A stretch of 64,000 nt of DNA from Sulfomarinibacter sp963733915 (GCA_963733915.1 CAVTEP010000011.1:62001-126000), one strand, 5' to 3'; positions 17,450-26,513 are shown, numbered from the stretch's first letter. The notes: generated by a model from the sequence alone, not told the origin. Numbers and translations are program-made.

Positions 17450-18526
17450 CTAGTGGCGCAGCTGCGCCGTCCTCGTATAGGTCTCGCCCGCGTGCTTGAA
17501 GTCGTCGATGTGGTACTTCGTGAACGGTTGTCCGATGAGCTCGAAGAACTTCGGCCAGCCGATGCGGTCGATCCACTCAGCGATACGTTCGTGCTTGCGG
17601 GCATTCGCGGCGTAGGTTTCGACGATATTCTTGACGGCTGCGACGGTTTCCGGCCAGCGCGGCGGGTTGTTTGGCAGGTACGGGATCGCGAGCTTCGAGA
17701 ATTTCGGGGCCACGCGCGAGTTCGAGACCTTGCCGCCGACCCAGATCGAGATGCCGTCGGTCTTGGCGTTGTTGATCGTGCAGGCCGGACACACCGTGTA
17801 GCAGTTGCCGCAGTACATGCACTGTTCTTCGACGATCTCCACCGACTGCTTGCCGTCGACCGTCGCCGGCCGGATGGCGCCGGTGGGGCAGGACGCGACC
17901 AGGGTCGGGATCTCGCACATTTTCGGCAGATCGTTGTGGTTAATCACCGGCGCACGGGTGTGGACGCCGAGGATCGCGATGTCGGAGCAGTGGACGGCGC
18001 CGCACATGTTGAGACAACAGGCGTACGCGATTCGCATCTTTGCCGGCAGGTCTTTTTCGCCGGTGAAGTACGGGAAGAGCTCGTCCATCACCGACTTGAC
18101 GACACCGGAGGCATCCGAGGCCGAAGAGTGGCAGTGGACCCAGCCCTGGGTGTGGACGATGTTGGAGAGCTTCGCGCCGAGGCCGCCGATCGGGAACCCG
18201 TAGGCTTCGATCTCCTTGATCAAGGGCTCGATCTTCTTCTCGTCGGTGAGCAGAAACTCGACGTTGTTGCGGCTCGTCCACCGCAGGTGGCCGTCGCAGT
18301 ATTTGTCGGCGATATCGCAGAACTTCCGAATCGAGGTAATCGCAAGCAGCCGCGGCGAGGCGGCGCGTACGGTGAAGAGCTTGTCGCCGGACTCGGCGAC
18401 GTGCACCATCACGCCGGGTTTGAGGATCTCGTGGTAGTCCCACTTGCCGTAGTTCTTTTTGATGACCTCGGGCAGGAACTGCTCGTAATGTGGGGGTCCG
18501 ATATCAGTGATGCGTTCTTCAGCCAT
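17450..18526 (-). CDS. dsrB: DsrB, dissimilatory sulfite reductase beta subunit
   Basis: 358 aa. The siroheme/4Fe-4S region carries YACCLNMCGAVHCSDI, and the ferredoxin insertion has CMYCGNCYTVCPAC. Basic residues of the substrate channel lie in the RWTSRNNVEF segment. It forms the alpha2beta2 sulfite reductase with DsrA and binds DsrC. It follows dsrA by 14 bases and precedes dsrD. No truncation or unusual residues were noticed. Confidence 0.98.
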   Translation of the reverse strand: MAEERITDIGPPHYEQFLPEVIKKNYGKWDYHEILKPGVMVHVAESGDKLFTVRAASPRLLAITSIRKFCDIADKYCDGHLRWTSRNNVEFLLTDEKKIEPLIKEIEAYGFPIGGLGAKLSNIVHTQGWVHCHSSASDASGVVKSVMDELFPYFTGEKDLPAKMRIAYACCLNMCGAVHCSDIAILGVHTRAPVINHNDLPKMCEIPTLVASCPTGAIRPATVDGKQSVEIVEEQCMYCGNCYTVCPACTINNAKTDGISIWVGGKVSNSRVAPKFSKLAIPYLPNNPPRWPETVAAVKNIVETYAANARKHERIAEWIDRIGWPKFFELIGQPFTKYHIDDFKHAGETYTRTAQLRH

Positions 18527-18540
18527 GTGTTCCTCCCTTC

Positions 18541-19740
18541 CTATTCCGCGTCTTCGAAGATTTCATCATCGAAGAAGATGTAGGGGTTCGTGCGCGGGTG
18601 CATCACCATCTCGGGCACCGGGTCGAGCCCGATCTCGCCGAGGAAATTGGACAGACCGACGCGCTGAATAAATTCGCCCGTGCGTTCGCGGGCCTTGCCG
18701 TGCTCACCCCAGAGGTCCCAGATGGCCTCGGTGAGCTCCTTGAGGTCCTCGTAATCGGATTCGGGGTCCATCTCGAGGAAGGGCACGAAGACCGAGGACA
18801 GCAGCGCACCACCGACGATCGGCGCCTTCGAGCCGATCAGGATGGTCGCACCGCGCTCCTTACCGGGCTTGAGCGCCTTCGGCATCATGTTGATGCAGTG
18901 CATGCACTTGACGCAGTTGGCGTTGTCGATGTCGAGGCTCTTTCCGTCCCACGCCATGCACCTGGTCGGGCAGAGGTCGCAGATCTCGGCGTTGATGTCG
19001 GTGCCGTTCTTTTCGTACTCCTTGACCTTGGCGTCGTTGACCTGGATGTCGTCCTTCCAGACGCCGATCACGGAGCAGTCCGAACGGGCGATCGAGGCCA
19101 CGCAGTCGTTGGGGCAACCCGCGAACTTGAACTTGTACTTGTAGGGGAAGAACGGCCGGTGCAGCTCGTCCTGCCAGTTCTGGGTGATGTTGTAGCAGGC
19201 GTCGAGGGTGTCGTAGCAGGCCCATTCGCAGCGCGCCGGGCCCACGCAGCAGCTCGGCGTCCGCATGTTGGAGCCGGAACCGCCGAGGTCCCAGCCGTTC
19301 TTGGTCAGATCGGCGAAGACCGGCTCGATGCACTCGGTGCTGCCGCCCAGGAAAACGATGTCGCCGGTCGAGCCGTGCATGTTGGTGATGCCCGACCCGT
19401 GTTTGTCCCAGATGTCGCACAAGGTCCGCAGTGCGTCGGTGGTGTAGAACCACCCCGAAGGCTGGTTGACGCGGAAGGTGTGGAACTCCGCCACTCCCGG
19501 GAAATCCTTGGTCAGATCCGAGTAGCGCCCGATCACACCGCCGCCATAGCCCATGACACCGACCAGCCCGCCGTGCTTCCAGTGCGAGATGTGCTCCTCG
19601 TAGGAGCGCTCGAGCTGGCCGACGGCGTCCCTGGTAATCGGCTTGTGGACCTCCTTTTTCATCTCCTTGACAAAGCTCGGCCATGGCCCCGTTTCGAGCT
19701 CGTCAAGCAGCGGCGTCGACAACTTCTTCTTTTCTGTCAT
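18541..19740 (-). CDS. dsrA: DsrA, dissimilatory sulfite reductase alpha subunit
   Basis: 399 aa from the ATG at 19740, which has a perfect AAAGGAG seven bases upstream. Siroheme-cluster cysteines appear in TPSCCVGPARCEWAC and FAGCPNDC. The inserted ferredoxin domain has CDLCPTRC and CVKCMHCINMMP. The protein is the catalytic alpha subunit reducing sulfite. dsrAB phylogeny would place the organism: this pair looks like the reductive bacterial type, judged from the linked dsrD and lack of dsrEFH. It follows the yeiH-like transporter gene by 66 bases. Confidence 0.98.
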   Translation of the reverse strand: MTEKKKLSTPLLDELETGPWPSFVKEMKKEVHKPITRDAVGQLERSYEEHISHWKHGGLVGVMGYGGGVIGRYSDLTKDFPGVAEFHTFRVNQPSGWFYTTDALRTLCDIWDKHGSGITNMHGSTGDIVFLGGSTECIEPVFADLTKNGWDLGGSGSNMRTPSCCVGPARCEWACYDTLDACYNITQNWQDELHRPFFPYKYKFKFAGCPNDCVASIARSDCSVIGVWKDDIQVNDAKVKEYEKNGTDINAEICDLCPTRCMAWDGKSLDIDNANCVKCMHCINMMPKALKPGKERGATILIGSKAPIVGGALLSSVFVPFLEMDPESDYEDLKELTEAIWDLWGEHGKARERTGEFIQRVGLSNFLGEIGLDPVPEMVMHPRTNPYIFFDDEIFEDAE

Positions 19741-19806
19741 GGCCACTCCTTTCATCTCTTCATATTTGGTTGCTGGGGCAAATAGAAACCACTTTCATGT
19801 CCTGTT

Positions 19807-21462
19807 TCACATCAGCGAGCTGATGTTCGACCAGAACCTGGAGAACACCACCGTTGACAGGAAATAACCGAGCGGCACGTTGACGATCACGCCGATCGTG
19901 AACGCCCAGAACGGCTTGAGACCAAAGGTCAGGAGATCCGCGAACCGGGTCGACAGTCCAATGCACAGGAAACACAGCACGAAGGCCCACGAGCGCAGGT
20001 TCTTGATCGGGTCGATGACCATCGTGCGGAGATCGCTTTCGAACCAGTCGGAGGCGTAGCGGAGCTGTTTGAAGGCTCCCAGCTTGTCGTTGCGATTCGT
20101 GTCTTCGACACGAATCGCTGTTTTCAAAAGCTCGAATTCCTCGAGGGACATCGGTCTGCCCGCATTGGCATAAGAGAGCCCGTCGGCAGTGATCGTGACG
20201 CGATTTGAAAGGGCGGCCGGTACCGTGTAGCCGGAAAAATCAGCATCGTAGGAGATCTTTTCCGCACCGCTTTTGAAAGTGCCCTTGAATTTCGCTCGTC
20301 CGACCCAATCATCGGGCGGGTCGCTGGTGACGCCGGTCATGATGATCGAGGCGGCAAAGAAGCCGAGCACGAACTTTGGAAAACGCTCCCAGATGATGCC
20401 GGCGCCGACCGCTTTTTCGGTGGCGTCCCGCTTTTCCCAGAAAACCACCGACACCACCGCCAGGATCAGGCACCAGATGCCGATCCAAATGTCACGGCCG
20501 ATGACCTTCATCAGGGTGAAGGTGTTGATCGGGTCATCGGCGTTGAGCGGCGGCTGACCGGCCAGGGCGGTGATCCCGCCACGCTCGATCACCGCCGACA
20601 GCTCGGCGACGACCGCAAAACCGGCGGCGTCGGCAAACTCCGAGGTCCCCGTCCACGCTCCGGCCTCGCCGGGAGAGATCATCGCCGGCACCATGAACTT
20701 GAGGACGATCGAGAGGATGATGATCATCACGATCGCCCACACCGAGACGATCGCGATCGAGATCGCGATGTGGTCCTTCTTGGCCTTGACCGCGCCACCA
20801 ACCGCGATTGAGGCCGACACTCCGCACACCGCGCCGCCGGCGCCGAGGACGGCGCCGAACTGCTTCTCGAGACCGAAGATCCTGGTCGCGGCAAAAAATA
20901 TCGTCAGCCATGTACAGACCGAGACGATCGTCGCCTGCAGAAAGGCGACCCAGCCGGCCCTGAAGATGAGGGTCAGCGGCAGGGTGGCGCCGAGCAGCAC
21001 GATGCCGGTCTTGATGTAGTACTCGGTCAGGAGGCTGGTCTGGAACCAGGAAGGCAGCTTGACCAGATTCCCGATGATCAGACCGATCAGCAGGGCCAGC
21101 AGCGGCGCCCCGAGGTCGGCCTTTTTTGCAACATCCCAGGTCGACAGGTAGAAGACCGCGGTCGAGCCCAGAAAGAGTACGACGAAGCCGGGCACGAACC
21201 GGGCCACCTCGCGTCCCATCGCCGCCATGGAGAGGGTGAAGACCACCCCGAAGACGAGGAAGATCACCAGGTAGCCGCCGGCGTGAACGCCGAGGTCCGC
21301 AATGAGCTGGCCGAGGTTTGACCATCCACCCGGCTTGACCGCCCAGCTTCTGATGCTGGAACCCGAGTAGTAGGTTGCGAGCGCCAGGAGCACGATCCCC
21401 AGCCCCAACCATACCGCCCAGTAGTCTTCGGTCTTCCAGAGCTTTTGAACCTCGCTACGCAA
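19807..21462 (-). CDS. YeiH/UPF0324-family putative sulfate/sulfur-compound transporter, enlarged
   Basis: About 551 aa with ten or more membrane helices of the UPF0324 (YeiH, 'putative sulfate exporter') type, including GIVLLGATLPL and GAVLGAGGAVCGVSASIAVGGAV. It is longer than the usual ~340 aa. A hydrophilic insert of about 100 residues (roughly residues 380-480) separates the last helices, and the N-terminus has extra helices. The TTG at 21462 is preferred because GGGGAGG (21471-21477) ends 8 bases before it, while the GTG at 21471 overlaps that site. As first gene of the dsr operon, behind a sigma-54 promoter, it may move sulfite, sulfate or another sulfur anion. This is inferred from position. 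Confidence 0.82.
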   Translation of the reverse strand: MRSEVQKLWKTEDYWAVWLGLGIVLLALATYYSGSSIRSWAVKPGGWSNLGQLIADLGVHAGGYLVIFLVFGVVFTLSMAAMGREVARFVPGFVVLFLGSTAVFYLSTWDVAKKADLGAPLLALLIGLIIGNLVKLPSWFQTSLLTEYYIKTGIVLLGATLPLTLIFRAGWVAFLQATIVSVCTWLTIFFAATRIFGLEKQFGAVLGAGGAVCGVSASIAVGGAVKAKKDHIAISIAIVSVWAIVMIIILSIVLKFMVPAMISPGEAGAWTGTSEFADAAGFAVVAELSAVIERGGITALAGQPPLNADDPINTFTLMKVIGRDIWIGIWCLILAVVSVVFWEKRDATEKAVGAGIIWERFPKFVLGFFAASIIMTGVTSDPPDDWVGRAKFKGTFKSGAEKISYDADFSGYTVPAALSNRVTITADGLSYANAGRPMSLEEFELLKTAIRVEDTNRNDKLGAFKQLRYASDWFESDLRTMVIDPIKNLRSWAFVLCFLCIGLSTRFADLLTFGLKPFWAFTIGVIVNVPLGYFLSTVVFSRFWSNISSLM

Positions 21463-21508
21463 GCCGGACACCTCCCCTACACACGCTCACCCAACCGGAT
21501 GGCAACGG

Positions 21509-21524
21509 TGCAACCCCTGTGCCA
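21509..21524 (-). promoter_or_regulatory. sigma-54 (-24/-12) promoter of the yeiH-dsr operon
   Basis: On the minus strand the sequence is TGGCACAGGGGTTGCA. It has the invariant GG and GC 12 bases apart and matches the consensus TGGCACG-N4-TTGCW at all but one of the defined positions. The predicted start is near 21497, about 35 bases before the TTG start codon, with GGGGAGG between. Confidence 0.85.
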
Positions 21525-21555
21525 GAGGAACACCGCGTTGTCCGGCTCACAAAGG

Positions 21556-21576
21556 TTTGAATCAAAGCGACTTTGA
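21556..21576. promoter_or_regulatory. candidate activator-binding sites (TTTGA/TCAAA half-sites)
   Basis: TTTGA-A-TCAAA is followed by TCAAAG-CGA-CTTTGA: two overlapping inverted repeats built from the same half-site. They are centred about 65-75 bases upstream of the predicted sigma-54 start. They could bind the Fis-type domain of the neighbouring activator. Confidence 0.5.
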
Positions 21577-21829
21577 GCGACCAGCTTCAGGCCGGACACG
21601 GCCGGTGATGAGATCGCGTTACGCCCGGGTAACGGCTCATCACACGGCGGTCCGGAGGAGTGCACAACAACGGTGGTTCGTAAATCGACCGTGTCTCAGA
21701 ATCGACACCTCCCCGGAGCCCGGAGTTTCCGCGTCCCTGCCCCTCCCGAGCTTTGGTCGCGAGGACAAAACCTCATGCGAGTGCTCACGTCTCCGCGCGA
21801 TGACCCGGCAGCCGCCGTGCCGGCCGGTT

Positions 21830-23191
21830 TCAGTGTTCTCGACTTCGCCCGTCGGTCTCCGGCACATCGATGCCGAGGGCCTTGATCTTGCGGAAGAGGG
21901 TGCTCGGGTGGATGCCGAGCTCTCGAGCGGCCGCCGTGCGGTTGCCGCGATTCCGGCGCAGCGCGTCGGTGATGTGGACGACCTCCAAAGACCGCAGCGT
22001 CATTCCCGGCCGAGACGCGAGGTCGGGCGTACCGTGCTCACGAACCAGCTCCGGTGGCAGGTGGCCGAGCTCGACAACGCTGCCGCGGCAGAGCACGAAC
22101 GCGTGCTCGAGGATGTTTTCGAGCTCGCGCGCGTTGCCCGGATAATCGTGGTTCATCAGCAGCGCCATGACTTCGTCGGAAACGCCGACCACGTCCTTGC
22201 CCTGGATGCGGTTGAATCGGTCGATGAAGTGGTCGATCAGCAGCGGGATGTCGTCGCGGCGCTCTATCAGGGTCGGCAGCTTGAGGCGAATCACGTTGAT
22301 ACGGTAGAAGAGATCCTCTCGAAAGGCCCCCTGCTCGACCAATCGCGCGAGATCACGATGGGTCGCCGCCACGATACGGACATTCGCGGCGACGGGCTCG
22401 ACCGAGCCCAGCGGCTCGTACTGGTGCTCTTGGAGGACACGGAGCAGGCGCATTTGCATGGCCGGCGAGATGTCGCCGATTTCGTCCAGGAAAAGGGTCC
22501 CCGATTCCGCGTGAGCGAAGCGCCCGACCTTGTCGCTGCGCGCGTCGGTGAAGGCGCCGGCCTTGTGCCCGAAGAGCTCGGACTCGAGCAAGGTGTCGGG
22601 CAGAGCGCCACAGTTGATAGCCACGAAACGTTCCTCGCGGCGCGGCGAGAGATCGTGAATGGCGCGTGCGAACAGTTCCTTGCCGGTGCCGCTCGCGCCG
22701 TGGATCACGACGGTGCTGTCGCTGGCGGCAATCGCTGGCAGGATACCGAAGAGCTCCCGCATCGCCCGACTACGGCCGATAATGTCGCCGAGCGAAAAGC
22801 GTCCTTCGAGCTCCCGGCGCAGCTCTTCGACCTGGCTGAGATCGCGAAAGGTCTCGACGCCACCGACAAGTCTTCCCGTGTCGTCGCGCAGGACCGTTGT
22901 CGAGATTCTGATCGGCACCTTTCGTCCCTTGGCATCGATGATAGAAGCCCCACGGTTGAACACCGGTTCGCCGGTTTCGAGCGTGTGGCGAAGCGCGCAG
23001 CCGCTCTCGCAGATGCTGGCGTGGAATACGTCGCAACAGCGACGGCCTATCGCCTGCTGGCGGGGAACGCCGGTGATGCGCTCCGCAGAGCTGTTGAAAT
23101 AGGCAATGCGCCATTCGTGGTCGACAGTAAACACACCGTCAGCGACGCTGTCGAGAATTGTCTGACTGATGCCTGGCTCACCGGATTTCAC
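21830..23191 (-). CDS. PAS-AAA+-Fis sigma-54-dependent activator beside the dsr operon
   Basis: 453 aa. The GTG at 23191 is chosen because the resulting N-terminus (then KSGEPGISQTILDSVADG) aligns residue for residue with the paralogue at 35053. A PAS domain carries Cys52, Cys53, Cys61 and Cys65. The AAA+ domain has Walker A GASGTGKE, Walker B-like GTLFLDEIGD and a variant GAFTDA in place of GAFTGA. A Fis-type helix-turn-helix ends the protein (AARELGIHPSTLFRKIKALG). It sits directly upstream of the sigma-54 promoter of the dsr operon, the obvious target. A perfect TTGACA lies upstream at 23233-23238, but the -10 is weak. Confidence 0.93.
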   Translation of the reverse strand: MKSGEPGISQTILDSVADGVFTVDHEWRIAYFNSSAERITGVPRQQAIGRRCCDVFHASICESGCALRHTLETGEPVFNRGASIIDAKGRKVPIRISTTVLRDDTGRLVGGVETFRDLSQVEELRRELEGRFSLGDIIGRSRAMRELFGILPAIAASDSTVVIHGASGTGKELFARAIHDLSPRREERFVAINCGALPDTLLESELFGHKAGAFTDARSDKVGRFAHAESGTLFLDEIGDISPAMQMRLLRVLQEHQYEPLGSVEPVAANVRIVAATHRDLARLVEQGAFREDLFYRINVIRLKLPTLIERRDDIPLLIDHFIDRFNRIQGKDVVGVSDEVMALLMNHDYPGNARELENILEHAFVLCRGSVVELGHLPPELVREHGTPDLASRPGMTLRSLEVVHITDALRRNRGNRTAAARELGIHPSTLFRKIKALGIDVPETDGRSREH

Positions 23192-23280
23192 TGCATCACA
23201 CCCTGCGTCGAAAGTAATGCCCCGCCGCCCATTGTCAAGCTCGGCAACGATGCGCCTCCGAATATGGCATACTGAACGCC

Positions 23281-24777
23281 GTGCCGAAGTGGCGGCTGGG
23301 TGGAGACGTGTCAAGACAACCCATCACACCTGCCAGCGAACCAGCGGTCGCTCGACGCGTCCAGCAATGGACGGGCGGGGGTGGTTCGAGTTCGGGCCCC
23401 GACCGCGTTCCGGATGCCAACCTGGAGCCCGGCGTCGACCGCCTTCAGAATGGATGGCGAGGGGTCTCCGGGGCGGTCGCAGCATCGGTCGTGGTCGCCG
23501 CCACCGCCGCCTGGGCTGCCTCGCTCGGTTCGCCGCTGGCGGCAGGCGCCGCCGTATTGGTCCTGGCGGCAGTCGTGGGCCTGGCCGTTGTGGTGCGACG
23601 CAACCGACCCCACCCGCGGCGGCAGCCGGTCGCCGAGCTGCGAAGAGAGCTCGATCGGACACGGCGGGATTACGGGCAGCTGTTCTCGGCGGTCCCGTGC
23701 TTCATCTGCGTGCTCAACCGTGATCATCACGTGGTCGAGGCCAACGCGCTCTATCGTGAGGCCTTCGATGTCAGCGAACGCCGGCTGTGCTACGAGATCT
23801 GCAAACAGCGCAGCGCGAAGTGCGCGAACTGTCTGGTGGACCAGACCTTCGAGGACGGGCAGATCCACTCCAGCGAAGAAACCCTGATCACCCGTGAAGG
23901 CCGCCGCATCAACGTCGTCGTGCACACGCGACCGGTCTTTGACGAAAGCGGCAAGATCGCTTCCGTGATGGAGGTATTCACCGACGTCACCGAGGTCAAG
24001 CAGTTGCAGCGGCAGCTCGCCCTGACCGGTCGCGCAGTGGCCGGCATGGCACACCGCGTCAAGAATATCCTGATGGGGCTCGAGGGCGGTATCTTCATTG
24101 TCAACGAAGCTCTCGAAAGCGATGACCGGCCGTCCATCGACCAGGGTTGGGAGATGGTGGAGCGCAACGTCGGGCTGGTGACCGGCATCGTCAAGGATCT
24201 CCTGTATTGTTCGAAAGATCGCGACCCGGCATTCGAGACCGAGGTCTGCCCGCAGGACATCGCGCGCGAGGTCCGCGACCTCTACGCCGCTCGGATGTCG
24301 GACGAAAACGTCGAGATCCGAACCGAGCTCAGCGAGCCGCCGCACCGCGGCACCTTCGACCCCGACGGTATCCACAGCCTGCTCTGCAACCTGGTGGCCA
24401 ATGCGATCGACGCCTGCCGTTTCGATCCCTGCCCCGACAAGTCGGGTCACACGGTGGTCATCCGCTGTTTCGGGAACGGTAACGGCTCGACCGTGTTCGA
24501 GGTCGAGGACGACGGCGCCGGCATTCCGGAGAACTTGAGCCACCGGGTTTTTCAGGAGTTCTTCTCGTCCAAAGGGTCCGAAGGAACCGGCATCGGGCTG
24601 CTGGTGGTCCAGAAGGTGGCCGAGGAGCACGGCGGCAAGGTCACCTTCGAGTCGAAACCCGGGCACGGCACGGTCTTCACCGTGGTGATCCCGAACTCAC
24701 GCTCCGAAATAGTGCGCGATGGAGTGACCGCAGACTCGAGGGAAGTGCGCGTGCAAGCTCCCGACACCAGGGGTTAG
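23281..24777 (+). CDS. membrane PAS histidine kinase with cysteine-rich sensor
   Basis: 498 aa from the GTG at 23281, divergent from the sigma-54 activator. After a low-complexity N-terminus come two hydrophobic helices (about residues 62-106) and a PAS domain with a cysteine group (Cys170, Cys174, Cys181, Cys184: LCYEICKQRSAKCANC). The kinase core has His258 in AGMAHRVKNILMGLEGG, an N-box (LVANAIDACRF), G1 (DDGAGIP) and G2 (GTGIGLLV). The spacing of the cysteines suggests a metal or redox sensor. Likely partners are the two receiver proteins downstream on the other strand. The start is uncertain because the N-terminus is poorly conserved in style. Confidence 0.9.
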   Translation: MPKWRLGGDVSRQPITPASEPAVARRVQQWTGGGGSSSGPDRVPDANLEPGVDRLQNGWRGVSGAVAASVVVAATAAWAASLGSPLAAGAAVLVLAAVVGLAVVVRRNRPHPRRQPVAELRRELDRTRRDYGQLFSAVPCFICVLNRDHHVVEANALYREAFDVSERRLCYEICKQRSAKCANCLVDQTFEDGQIHSSEETLITREGRRINVVVHTRPVFDESGKIASVMEVFTDVTEVKQLQRQLALTGRAVAGMAHRVKNILMGLEGGIFIVNEALESDDRPSIDQGWEMVERNVGLVTGIVKDLLYCSKDRDPAFETEVCPQDIAREVRDLYAARMSDENVEIRTELSEPPHRGTFDPDGIHSLLCNLVANAIDACRFDPCPDKSGHTVVIRCFGNGNGSTVFEVEDDGAGIPENLSHRVFQEFFSSKGSEGTGIGLLVVQKVAEEHGGKVTFESKPGHGTVFTVVIPNSRSEIVRDGVTADSREVRVQAPDTRG

Positions 24778-24780
24778 CTT

Positions 24781-25158
24781 TCAGGCAGCGCCGATCAACG
24801 TCACCACCCGTTCCAGGAAGACCTCGCGGTCGATCGGTTTCTCGATCAGAGCGTCGGGTTTCGGCAGGTTGTCGAGATCGCCGAAGAAATCGTCGAGACG
24901 GGTGAGCCCGGTCAGCACCACGATCGGAATCGATGTGGTCTTGTCGGATGTGCGGAGACTGCGATAGGCCTTGACCCCCGATCTGCGGGGCATCAGCACG
25001 TCGAGGGTGATGAGGTCAGGTTGGTGCGCCTCGGCCAGCCACACGCCCTCCTCGCCGTCTGACGCCGACTCCGTCTCGTAACCAGCCTTCCGGAACAGCG
25101 CTTCGAGATACACGCGCATATCCTGCTCGTCATCGATAATCAATACTTTTTTCGCCAT
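24781..25158 (-). CDS. stand-alone response-regulator receiver
   Basis: 125 aa, a single receiver domain with acidic pocket (IDDEQD), phospho-acceptor Asp53 (LITLDVLMP), conserved Thr (VVLTG) and Lys (IEKPID). There is no output domain, so it must act by protein contact. It is convergent with the histidine kinase (3-base gap) and lies at the end of the hmc-linked run after the HEAT protein. Confidence 0.9.
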   Translation of the reverse strand: MAKKVLIIDDEQDMRVYLEALFRKAGYETESASDGEEGVWLAEAHQPDLITLDVLMPRRSGVKAYRSLRTSDKTTSIPIVVLTGLTRLDDFFGDLDNLPKPDALIEKPIDREVFLERVVTLIGAA

Positions 25159-25181
25159 GGTGTCCCCCCAATCCTCGTATT

Positions 25182-26018
25182 CTAGTTGGCCGGGCCTGTG
25201 GTGCCGAGCGCCGCTCGCGCCTCGGGTGTGTTGATGCGCCCCAGGACCCTACGGATCGGCTCCCGGAGGTTGGGGTTGTCCAGCGCACGGATGACACAAT
25301 CGACCAGGTCTGGATCTCCGAGCTGTGCAAGCTCGTCGGCAGCGCACTCGACAAGCTTTGAGTTTGCGCTGCCGAGCGCCGAACACAGGTACTCTACCGC
25401 CAGACCGCCAGTCTCGCCACCCTTGCGGGAGATCGTTCCGAGCGCCTTGAGCGCCTTTTCGCTGCGCTTGAAACGACCGATCGCCCGCACCCCGCGCAGG
25501 CCGCCCCCATAGGCGTCGACAAAGGCTTGCACCGCCTCCTCGCTCTTGCGCTCGGGCTTCTCCTCGGTCTCGGCCGCCTCCGACAGGTACGACTCGTCGG
25601 CGAAGTATTCCACCGCCATGCGGCGCACGGCCGCACTGTAGACCGGGTCCTGGGCGATGGACTCGATGATCCGACGATCCGAGATCTTCGAGAAGCACAT
25701 GCCGATGAGATCGACGTTCTTCGGCTCCTTCAGGAGGTCTGCCACCGTCCGCTGCGAGAAGATCCGCTCGACCGCCACCAGTCGCGCATCGAGTGACTCG
25801 GCGCCCCGCGCCACCCGATCGAGGTGCAGATCGTCCGTGAGGCGCGACACCGCGGTCAACCGTACCCGCGGCGATTCGTCGGTGCACGCCACCTCGACCA
25901 AGGCCTCGGCGTCGTCCAGCTTCTCGACGGCCGCAAGCCGCACCCGAGGATCGGAGCTCACGTGGCCCTTTTTCTTCGCCGCAGGGCTCGGCTTCTTTCT
26001 CTTTTCCAGGACGCTCAT
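25182..26018 (-). CDS. HEAT-repeat protein between two receivers
   Basis: 278 aa. A basic N-terminus is followed by alpha-helical repeats with HEAT spacing (DPRVRLAAVEKL, SPRVRLTAVSRL, DARLVAVERIF, and later segments DLVDCVIRALDNPNLREPI). No catalytic residues or membrane helices are seen. It sits between two single-domain receivers and downstream of hmcD, so it may be their target or adaptor. A smaller HEAT protein also occurs in the dsr operon. Confidence 0.75.
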   Translation of the reverse strand: MSVLEKRKKPSPAAKKKGHVSSDPRVRLAAVEKLDDAEALVEVACTDESPRVRLTAVSRLTDDLHLDRVARGAESLDARLVAVERIFSQRTVADLLKEPKNVDLIGMCFSKISDRRIIESIAQDPVYSAAVRRMAVEYFADESYLSEAAETEEKPERKSEEAVQAFVDAYGGGLRGVRAIGRFKRSEKALKALGTISRKGGETGGLAVEYLCSALGSANSKLVECAADELAQLGDPDLVDCVIRALDNPNLREPIRRVLGRINTPEARAALGTTGPAN

Positions 26019-26111
26019 CGTCGCCCTCCTTTCTCGAGGGTTTGAACCTTACCGCCGGCCAGCGACTGCTCGATTTCATGCGGCAGTGTCCAACAGTGAA
26101 TCACGACATTC

Positions 26112-26477
26112 TCACTCCTCGACCACGCCCAGTGCGCGGTCGACGGTCTCACCAAACTCGTCCGGGTCGATCGGCTTGTCGAACACGGCGAAGGGCTTGC
26201 GAACCGCCAAATGACGTCCGGCAAGTCCGCTGACCACGATCACCGGGATGCTGCTCAGCTCATGGTCCTTGGACAACTTCCTGAAAAAGTCCGTCCCGGA
26301 CTGGTTCGGCATTGCCAGATCGAGAATCACAAGGTCCGGCCGTTCCCGTTCGACGACTGTGAGTGCTTCTCTGCCGTCAGCCGCCGTCACCGTGTCATAA
26401 CCACGTTTTTTGAGCACCGCGGTAATGAACGTGCGGACATCGGCCTCGTCGTCTACCACGAGAATTTTTTGACTCAT
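26112..26477 (-). CDS. Rrf1-like single-domain response regulator of the hmc operon
   Basis: 121 aa receiver with acidic pocket (VDDEAD), Asp53 (LVILDLAMP) and Lys in DKPIDPDEF. No DNA-binding domain. It follows hmcD by 36 bases, the same end-of-operon position that rrf1 holds after the hmc genes of Desulfovibrio vulgaris. No rrf2 equivalent is present here. The function of such receivers is unclear; coupling to the kinase at 23281 is an inference. Confidence 0.85.
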   Translation of the reverse strand: MSQKILVVDDEADVRTFITAVLKKRGYDTVTAADGREALTVVERERPDLVILDLAMPNQSGTDFFRKLSKDHELSSIPVIVVSGLAGRHLAVRKPFAVFDKPIDPDEFGETVDRALGVVEE

Positions 26478-26513
26478 GACGACCTCCGTTCCTGCGTCTG
26501 GGTTGTCATCGGG

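Larger units (their letters stand above)
21472..21829. other. control region of the dsr operon (no gene)
   Basis: 358 bases between the sigma-54 activator and the yeiH-dsr run. It holds the sigma-54 promoter (21509-21524) and clustered TTTGA/TCAAA half-sites (21556-21576). No convincing gene was seen on either strand; short frames here are not conserved in style. Confidence 0.75.
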
